This document shows, in pieces, positions 37,456-42,697 of a DNA stretch of 42,697 nt (its first letter is position 1; every line of letters begins with the position of its first letter). Under the pieces are notes generated by a model that saw only the letters and a list, made by a program, of their open reading frames with translations, was not told the origin of the DNA and searched no databases. The position numbers and the translations under genes are program-made. This stretch comes from Arcobacter sp. Its GTDB lineage: Bacteria; Campylobacterota; Campylobacteria; Campylobacterales; Arcobacteraceae. The stretch is from contig JAIFNA010000010.1 of assembly GCA_020048055.1 (NCBI GenBank), positions 1 through 42,697 of the forward strand, read 5' to 3'.

Positions 37456-38487
37456 CTAAAATCCTTTAAGAACTTCTATAACATCGCTCTTTTTAATTTC
37501 ATCTGTTATCTTAACATCACCTATTCCAAGGGGTAAAATAAATTTGATTTTATCATCAAGTGATTTTTTATCAAGGAAAAAATGGTTGTAAAAATCTTCA
37601 ACATTATCAATTTTATATGTTGTTGGTATCTCATAACTATCAAGTAAATCTTTAATACTTTTAGCTTGAAGCTCACTCAAAAGTCCAATTTTTACCGCCA
37701 AACTATTTGCCATCACCATACCAATTCCAACAGCTTCACCATGGAGATATTTACTATAATTTGTCTCATTTTCTATCACATGCCCAAAAGTATGTCCATA
37801 ATTAAGTGCTGCCCTTAATCCTTGCTCTTTCTCATCAACACTAACAACATAAGCTTTTGTCTTTACGGATTTTTCAATTGCTTTTGCAATATTTTTTTCA
37901 TTATCAAGTCGGTTTAGAAGGAGCCACTCGAAAAATTCTCCACTAAAACAAACAGCCATTTTTATAATCTCAGCAACACCTGCACCAAACTCTCTTTTTG
38001 GTAGAGTAGTTAAAAAATATGGGTCGATATTTACCTCTCTTGGTTGATGAAATGCGCCAATTAGGTTTTTTCCAAATTTATTATTTATACCAGTTTTTCC
38101 ACCAACACTAGCATCAACTTGACTAAGAAGGGTAGTTGGAATCTGAATAAAGTCAATCCCCCTTTGATAAATAGAAGCCGCAAAACCTGTCATATCACCA
38201 ATTACGCCACCACCAAAAGCTATCAACACTGAGCTTCTATTTAATTTATGTGTGAAACAATGATCCAAAATCATCTCTAAAGTTTCCATAGTTTTGTACT
38301 CTTCGCCATCAGGTACACTTACAACAGAGACCTCATTTGCTTCAAGTTTTGACAATAGATATGGAAGATGAAACCCACTCACAGTTGGGTTTGTGACGAC
38401 AACAACTTTACTTTTTAGTTTTATATTTTTTAGTTTATCGATATATATATCGTAAGATGTGCTAGGAAGTGTGATATTAACTGTCAT
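37456..38487 (-). CDS. aroB: 3-dehydroquinate synthase
   Basis: A 343-residue NAD- and metal-dependent enzyme turning DAHP into 3-dehydroquinate. The GGGVIGDMTGFAAS loop, the PTTLLSQVDASVGGKTGIN motif and the metal His in NYGHTFGHVIE are intact. Promoter-proximal gene of the aroB-mscS-mtaB-GGDEF-mltA run. Confidence 0.98.
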   Translation of the reverse strand: MTVNITLPSTSYDIYIDKLKNIKLKSKVVVVTNPTVSGFHLPYLLSKLEANEVSVVSVPDGEEYKTMETLEMILDHCFTHKLNRSSVLIAFGGGVIGDMTGFAASIYQRGIDFIQIPTTLLSQVDASVGGKTGINNKFGKNLIGAFHQPREVNIDPYFLTTLPKREFGAGVAEIIKMAVCFSGEFFEWLLLNRLDNEKNIAKAIEKSVKTKAYVVSVDEKEQGLRAALNYGHTFGHVIENETNYSKYLHGEAVGIGMVMANSLAVKIGLLSELQAKSIKDLLDSYEIPTTYKIDNVEDFYNHFFLDKKSLDDKIKFILPLGIGDVKITDEIKKSDVIEVLKGF

Positions 38488-38506
38488 TTTGTATCCAAAA
38501 ATTGAT

Positions 38507-38512
38507 TTTATA
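38507..38512 (-). promoter_or_regulatory. Candidate -10 box for the aroB operon
   Basis: On the minus strand this reads TATAAA, 19 nt before the aroB start, giving a very short leader with at most a weak GGA in front of the ATG. It is back-to-back with the pepD promoter. Confidence 0.4.
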
Positions 38513-38549
38513 AGTGACTAGATTTTAACGAAAACTTACTAAAAATAGA

Positions 38550-38555
38550 TATAAT
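38550..38555 (+). promoter_or_regulatory. -10 box 7 nt before pepD (leaderless)
   Basis: Exact TATAAT ending 7 nt before the pepD ATG at 38563; the spacer is CCCGCCC. With normal promoter geometry transcription would start at or beside the A of ATG. There is no Shine-Dalgarno sequence and no better -10 upstream, so a leaderless mRNA is likely. Confidence 0.55.
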
Positions 38556-38562
38556 CCCGCCC

Positions 38563-39852
38563 ATGATTTTAGAACTATTTAAACAAATTACAAAAATACC
38601 AAGATGTAGTAAAACACACCAACCATTTATAGATTTTATGGTTGGTTTTACAAAAGAAAACGATTTTGTTTGTGAAATTGATGATGCAAAAAATATCCTT
38701 TGCTACAAAAAAAATGGTAAACGAAAACTTTGCCTACAAGCACACTACGATATGGTTTGCTTAAGCGATGGGAAAATCCCACAAATTGTAGAGATTGATG
38801 GGTATCTAAGTGCTATTGATTCAACCTTGGGGAGCGATAATGGAATTGGTTGCGCTTATATGTTGGCACTTATTTTAGATGGGTACGATTGTGAATACCT
38901 TTTTACAAGCGATGAAGAGATCGGGTTAATTGGTGCTAATAATCTTACTTTAGAACTACAAGCTTCATATATGTTAAACCTCGATAGTGAAGAGGAGGGG
39001 CGAATTTGTATCGGTTGTGCTGGTGGAATTGATATTTTTGCCACTTCACAAGATGGTAAAATTGTTCAAAATTTAGAAACTAAAACACTCTATGAACTAA
39101 CTATTGATGCACTTAATGGTGGACACAGTGGAGTTGATATAGATAAAAATATCCCAAATGCGATTAAATTAATAGCCCAAACAATTAAAGAGTGTGACGG
39201 AGAAATTATCTACATAAACGGCGGGGAGAGAATCAACTCAATCCCAAAAAAATGTAAAGCGATAATTGCAACCTCAAATGAGCCAAAAGCGATTCACCAA
39301 AATATGAAAATAGTAAAAATAGATGGCACAAGTGAACACTATAAAAGATTTGACAACTCTATTTTAGAGTTTCTTTATAATTTTGAAAATGGTGTGAGAG
39401 AAACAAATAGCGACCTAAATATTCCACAAACATCGATCAATTTATCTATTATTGAAACAAAACTTGACTCAATCATTATTTCATTAAGCGGAAGAAGTAT
39501 GGATAATGATGAACTAACAAAACTTAAAAACAATACAATAGATGAAGCAAAATCTTTTGGTTTTAGTGTTGAAACAAATGGGAAATATCCAGCTTGGAAA
39601 CCAAACAAAAATATATTTTCTGATATAGTTTTAGAAATTTACAAAAAATATGATGAAAATGTATCTTTTGAGGCAGTTCATGCTGGACTTGAATGTGCGA
39701 TATTTAAAGATAAATATCCAAAAATATTGATAACTTCAATTGGACCAAACATCTATTTTCCGCATAGCAACAGAGAAAATTGTGATATTGCTTCAGTTTA
39801 CAGAGTTTTTGAAGTATTAAAAGAGATAACAAACAAAATAAATAAAAATTAA
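38563..39852 (+). CDS. pepD: Aminoacyl-histidine dipeptidase-type M20 peptidase
   Basis: A 429-residue cytosolic di-zinc aminopeptidase of the PepD (Xaa-His dipeptidase) group. Metal ligands are seen in LQAHYDMV (His, Asp), TLGSDNGIG (bridging Asp), FTSDEEIGL (catalytic Glu pair), NLDSEEEG and, near the end, a His in the IYFPHSNRE segment. It is a little shorter than E. coli PepD (485). The start fits homologues even though it has no ribosome-binding site. Confidence 0.94.
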   Translation: MILELFKQITKIPRCSKTHQPFIDFMVGFTKENDFVCEIDDAKNILCYKKNGKRKLCLQAHYDMVCLSDGKIPQIVEIDGYLSAIDSTLGSDNGIGCAYMLALILDGYDCEYLFTSDEEIGLIGANNLTLELQASYMLNLDSEEEGRICIGCAGGIDIFATSQDGKIVQNLETKTLYELTIDALNGGHSGVDIDKNIPNAIKLIAQTIKECDGEIIYINGGERINSIPKKCKAIIATSNEPKAIHQNMKIVKIDGTSEHYKRFDNSILEFLYNFENGVRETNSDLNIPQTSINLSIIETKLDSIIISLSGRSMDNDELTKLKNNTIDEAKSFGFSVETNGKYPAWKPNKNIFSDIVLEIYKKYDENVSFEAVHAGLECAIFKDKYPKILITSIGPNIYFPHSNRENCDIASVYRVFEVLKEITNKINKN

Positions 39853-39870
39853 ACAAATTAAGGGGAAAAA

Positions 39871-41136
39871 ATGGATTATTTAAAAATACAAGGGGAGTCA
39901 ATAATAAAAGGGGAGATTGCAATTACAGGTGCAAAAAATGCAGCTCTCCCACTTTTGGCTTCAACAATATTAGCTTCAAACAATGTAGTTATTTCAAATT
40001 TACCAAATGTAGTTGATATTAAAACGCTTCTAAAACTATTAAGAATGCTTGGTGCAAAGTTTGACCATAAAGTTAATGACATTACAATAAATACAAGTGA
40101 GCTAGACAAAACAGAAGCTACTTATGATATTGTAAAAACAATGAGAGCTTCAATTTTAGTTTTAGGACCTTTACTTGCTAGATTTGGGCATTGTGAAGTT
40201 TCACTTCCTGGTGGTTGTGCTATTGGACAAAGACCTGTTGATTTACACCTTAAAGCACTTGAACACATGGGTGCAGTAATTGAGATTAAAAGTGGGTATA
40301 TAAAAGCAACTGCTCCAGATGGACTAAAAGGGGCTACAATTGTATTTGATAAAATCACAGTAACAGGAACTGAAAATATAGTGATGGCAGCAGCACTAGC
40401 ACATGGAAATACAACAATTATAAATGCAGCAAAAGAACCTGAAGTTGTGCAACTTTGTGAAGTTTTAAGAGATGCTGGAGTTGAAATTAGTGGAATTGGT
40501 ACAAATACACTAGAGGTCAAAGGGAGCGGTGGAAAACTTTTAGAATTTAAACCATTTAGTGTTATCCCTGATAGAATTGAAGCTGGAACTTATCTTTGTG
40601 CTGGTGCTATTACAAATAGTGTATTAAAAGTTACAAATGTAATCCCAAAACACCTAGAAGCTATGCTTGTAAAATTTGAAGATATGGGCTTTAAAATAGA
40701 AAGAGAAGAGAATGCTGTAACAATTTTACCTGCAACAAAAATCAAACCAATCCATATCACAACAACAGAATATCCAGGATTTCCAACAGATATGCAAGCT
40801 CAATTTATGGCTGTTTGTACTATTGCAGAGGGTGTAAGTATCATAGATGAAAAACTATTTGAAAATAGATTTATGCATGTTAGTGAACTTTGCAGAATGG
40901 GGGCAGATATTAGTTTAAACGGAACAGTTGCAACAGTTGTAGGAACTCCAAATAAACTGTTTGGAACAGATGTTATGGCTACTGATTTAAGAGCTAGCAG
41001 TGCATTGGTTTTAGCTGCACTTGTAGCAAATGGTGAAACAAAAGTTCACAGAATCTACCATCTTGATAGAGGATATGATAGATTAGAAGAGAAACTTACA
41101 AATCTTGGTGCAAATATACTTAGAGAGAAAGAATAA
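39871..41136 (+). CDS. murA: UDP-N-acetylglucosamine 1-carboxyvinyltransferase
   Basis: A 421-residue MurA, the first committed step of peptidoglycan precursor synthesis. K22-N23 ([10 protein letters not shown]) and the fosfomycin-target C116 ([11 protein letters not shown]) are present, so it is predicted fosfomycin-sensitive at the target level. AAGGGG precedes the ATG. It lies 18 nt after pepD and ends in a stem-loop. Confidence 0.98.
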   Translation: MDYLKIQGESIIKGEIAITGAKNAALPLLASTILASNNVVISNLPNVVDIKTLLKLLRMLGAKFDHKVNDITINTSELDKTEATYDIVKTMRASILVLGPLLARFGHCEVSLPGGCAIGQRPVDLHLKALEHMGAVIEIKSGYIKATAPDGLKGATIVFDKITVTGTENIVMAAALAHGNTTIINAAKEPEVVQLCEVLRDAGVEISGIGTNTLEVKGSGGKLLEFKPFSVIPDRIEAGTYLCAGAITNSVLKVTNVIPKHLEAMLVKFEDMGFKIEREENAVTILPATKIKPIHITTTEYPGFPTDMQAQFMAVCTIAEGVSIIDEKLFENRFMHVSELCRMGADISLNGTVATVVGTPNKLFGTDVMATDLRASSALVLAALVANGETKVHRIYHLDRGYDRLEEKLTNLGANILREKE

Positions 41137-41149
41137 ACTTTCTCTCTAA
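41120..41149 (+). terminator. 12-bp stem-loop with the murA stop codon in its loop
   Basis: Perfect 12-bp arms TTAGAGAGAAAG (41120-41131) and CTTTCTCTCTAA (41138-41149) around AATAAA. The murA stop codon TAA (41134-41136) is in the loop and the 5' arm encodes the last residues. No T-run follows, so it is not a textbook terminator. Confidence 0.6.
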
Positions 41150-41180
41150 ACTATACAAATAATATTAAGTTATATTTTCA

Positions 41181-41186
41181 TACAAT
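41181..41186 (+). promoter_or_regulatory. Candidate -10 box for the chemoreceptor gene
   Basis: TACAAT, 40 nt before the ATG at 41227, in T-rich DNA, with AAGGA at 41214-41218 as ribosome-binding site. A flagellar sigma-28 or sigma-54 promoter is not evident. Confidence 0.4.
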
Positions 41187-41226
41187 CTTATCTACACAAA
41201 AAAGTCAATCAAAAAGGACATAAAAA

Positions 41227-42697
41227 ATGACAATTAAACAAAAATTATTACTAGGAATAGGTGCCATTATTAGTATCTCAACTATATCTGCAATAGTAAA
41301 CGGTACAAATCTGAATACAATTACAAAATTAAGTCATCAAACAGCTGATGAATCAATTCCATTTGCAATAATTGGTGCTGATGCAAAATACCAAAGTTGC
41401 CAAATACAACAGTTTGCAACAGATAGCTCATTAACAAGAGATGCTGAAGTGATGAAAGAAGCTGAAAATGCACATGCTATTTTAATGCAAGATTTAAGTA
41501 AATTTGAAGAGATGTTCAAGGCTGAAGGTGACACAAAAGCTTTGGCTGAAGTTGAAAGTATTAAAAGTGAAGCTACTGCTCTTTTAGAAACTGGTAAAAA
41601 AATGGCATTGGCTTATAAAAATAGTCAAGAAGATGGTGATAAAGTGATGGAGGAGCTAGATAAAATAACTGAAGTTTTGGCAAAAAATGTAGAGAAACTT
41701 GAAAAAACACAAGTAGATGAAGCGACAACGAATTCATCTACTTTAAATGATAAAGCACAAGTAACTTTGGTGTTAAATATTATTTTTGGTGCTATTTGTT
41801 TAGTTGTTGGTATTACAATTGGTTTACTTTTGACAAGAGATATATCAAATGGATTAAACAAAATTCAAACTGGTCTTGATTCATTTTTTAACTTTTTAAA
41901 TAAAAAATCTTCAAAAACTGTACTAATAGATATTAAATCAGATGATGAATTTGGCAACATGGCAAATATAATCAATCAAAATATTAACCATACAGAAAAT
42001 ATGCTTTTGACCGATGACAAACTTTTAAATGAAGCAAAAACTGTTATTGAAAAAGTAAAGCGTGGATGGTATTCACAACATATAGAAGGTAGTACATCAA
42101 ACCAAAGTTTAAATGAATTTAAAAATGATGTAAATGAGATGATAAAAGCTTCAAAAGAGCATTTTGAAGAGATGAATACAATGCTTGAACAATATTCAAA
42201 ATACGATTACAGAACAGAGCTAAAAGTGAACAACATAGAACAAGGTGGTGTTTTTGAAACCTTAGTAAATGGTATCAATAAACTAAGGGAATCAATTAAT
42301 GAGATGCTTAGGGAAAATAAACAAAATGGGCTCACGCTAGAAAACAGTAGTAATGTTTTATTACAAAACGTAGACACATTAAATAAAAATTCAAATGAAG
42401 CGGCAGCTGCATTAGAAGAAACTGCAGCTGCATTAGAAGAAGTTACAAGCAACATCTCAAATAACACATCTAATATTATAAAAATGTCAGTATTGGCTTC
42501 AAGTGTAACGAAAGCTTCTAATGAAGGTAAAGAGTTAGCAAACCAAACAACCCAGGCTATGGATGATATCAATAAAGAGGTTAACGCAATAAATGAAGCT
42601 ATTACAATAATTGATCAAATTGCATTCCAAACAAACATCTTATCACTTAATGCAGCAGTAGAAGCAGCAACAGCAGGTGAAGCAGGAAAAGGATTTG
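41227..42697 (+). CDS. Methyl-accepting chemotaxis protein (3' end outside window)
   Basis: An open frame of 490 codons running off the window. Helix 1 (about 7-25) and helix 2 (about 179-203) flank a helical periplasmic sensor (about 27-177) of the four-helix-bundle type. After the membrane come what look like three successive HAMP-like units (about 205-254, 269-308, 317-361), then the methylation and signalling helices, ending within the highly conserved tip (IDQIAFQTNILSLNAAVEAA, starting near 462). It controls CheA in chemotaxis. Ligand unknown. The start is the ATG after AAGGA. Only the last part of the signalling domain is missing. Confidence 0.93.
   Translation, partial: MTIKQKLLLGIGAIISISTISAIVNGTNLNTITKLSHQTADESIPFAIIGADAKYQSCQIQQFATDSSLTRDAEVMKEAENAHAILMQDLSKFEEMFKAEGDTKALAEVESIKSEATALLETGKKMALAYKNSQEDGDKVMEELDKITEVLAKNVEKLEKTQVDEATTNSSTLNDKAQVTLVLNIIFGAICLVVGITIGLLLTRDISNGLNKIQTGLDSFFNFLNKKSSKTVLIDIKSDDEFGNMANIINQNINHTENMLLTDDKLLNEAKTVIEKVKRGWYSQHIEGSTSNQSLNEFKNDVNEMIKASKEHFEEMNTMLEQYSKYDYRTELKVNNIEQGGVFETLVNGINKLRESINEMLRENKQNGLTLENSSNVLLQNVDTLNKNSNEAAAALEETAAALEEVTSNISNNTSNIIKMSVLASSVTKASNEGKELANQTTQAMDDINKEVNAINEAITIIDQIAFQTNILSLNAAVEAATAGEAGKGF

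Noticed and set aside
40122-40520. 132-residue minus-strand frame antisense to murA, and similar long shadows in murA and the chemoreceptor gene
   Set aside because: The sense-strand genes are complete and strongly conserved; shadows arise from codon bias and have no initiation signals.

Overview
The window is a compact, strongly AT-rich stretch of chromosome from the Campylobacterota (Epsilonproteobacteria), most likely an Arcobacter-type organism. The basis is gene order. The minus-strand run rplU-rpmA-obg-proB-fmt-birA-parA-parB-atpF'-F-H-A-G-D-C-tolQ-R-A-B-pal-cpoB-slyD-fabD-mtnN matches, as I recall it, the conserved block of Campylobacter jejuni, and dnaG-lapB-like-rnhA-rnc-aroC is a second conserved neighbourhood. 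ProB without a PUA domain and BirA without an HTH domain also fit. Genus is an inference; no rRNA gene is present to fix it.

Layout. 1-224: no gene; an unusually GC-rich, repeat-containing segment of unknown nature, then the mtnN terminator. 225-18884, all minus strand: translation, GTPase and segregation genes (rplU, rpmA, obg, proB, fmt, birA, parA, parB), then the F1 ATP synthase with both stator b subunits, running with 4 nt spacing into a complete Tol-Pal system, then slyD, fabD and mtnN. 19043-20050 (+): a periplasmic protein with two thioredoxin domains. 20067-23128 (-): ridA, dnaG and an unrecognised three-helix membrane protein. 23273-26505 (+): LapB-like TPR protein, rnhA, rnc, aroC. 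26544-28941 (-): S4 protein, trpD, tsaE, lptB. 29016-32434 (+): argG, gamma carbonic anhydrase, YcaO. 32438-38487 (-): aroB, mscS-type channel, mtaB, a GGDEF protein with a degenerate signature, mltA. 38563-42697 (+): pepD, murA and a chemoreceptor cut by the window end.

The content is mostly housekeeping: energy (ATP synthase), proton-motive-force-driven outer-membrane constriction (Tol-Pal), envelope synthesis (murA, mltA, lptB, LapB-like), aromatic amino acids (aroB, aroC, trpD), tRNA modification (tsaE, mtaB) and replication or segregation (dnaG, parAB). I see no insertion sequence, prophage, CRISPR array, tRNA or rRNA.

The points most worth following are: a GGDEF protein whose catalytic acidic residue is glycine while its c-di-GMP I-site is kept; two genes (pepD, dnaG) whose best -10 box lies 7 nt before the start codon, implying leaderless mRNAs; stem-loops that enclose stop codons at four gene ends; a chemoreceptor with what look like three successive HAMP units; two inverted repeats in the atp promoter region; and the unexplained GC-rich segment at the start. 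I did not find a clear undescribed multi-gene system.
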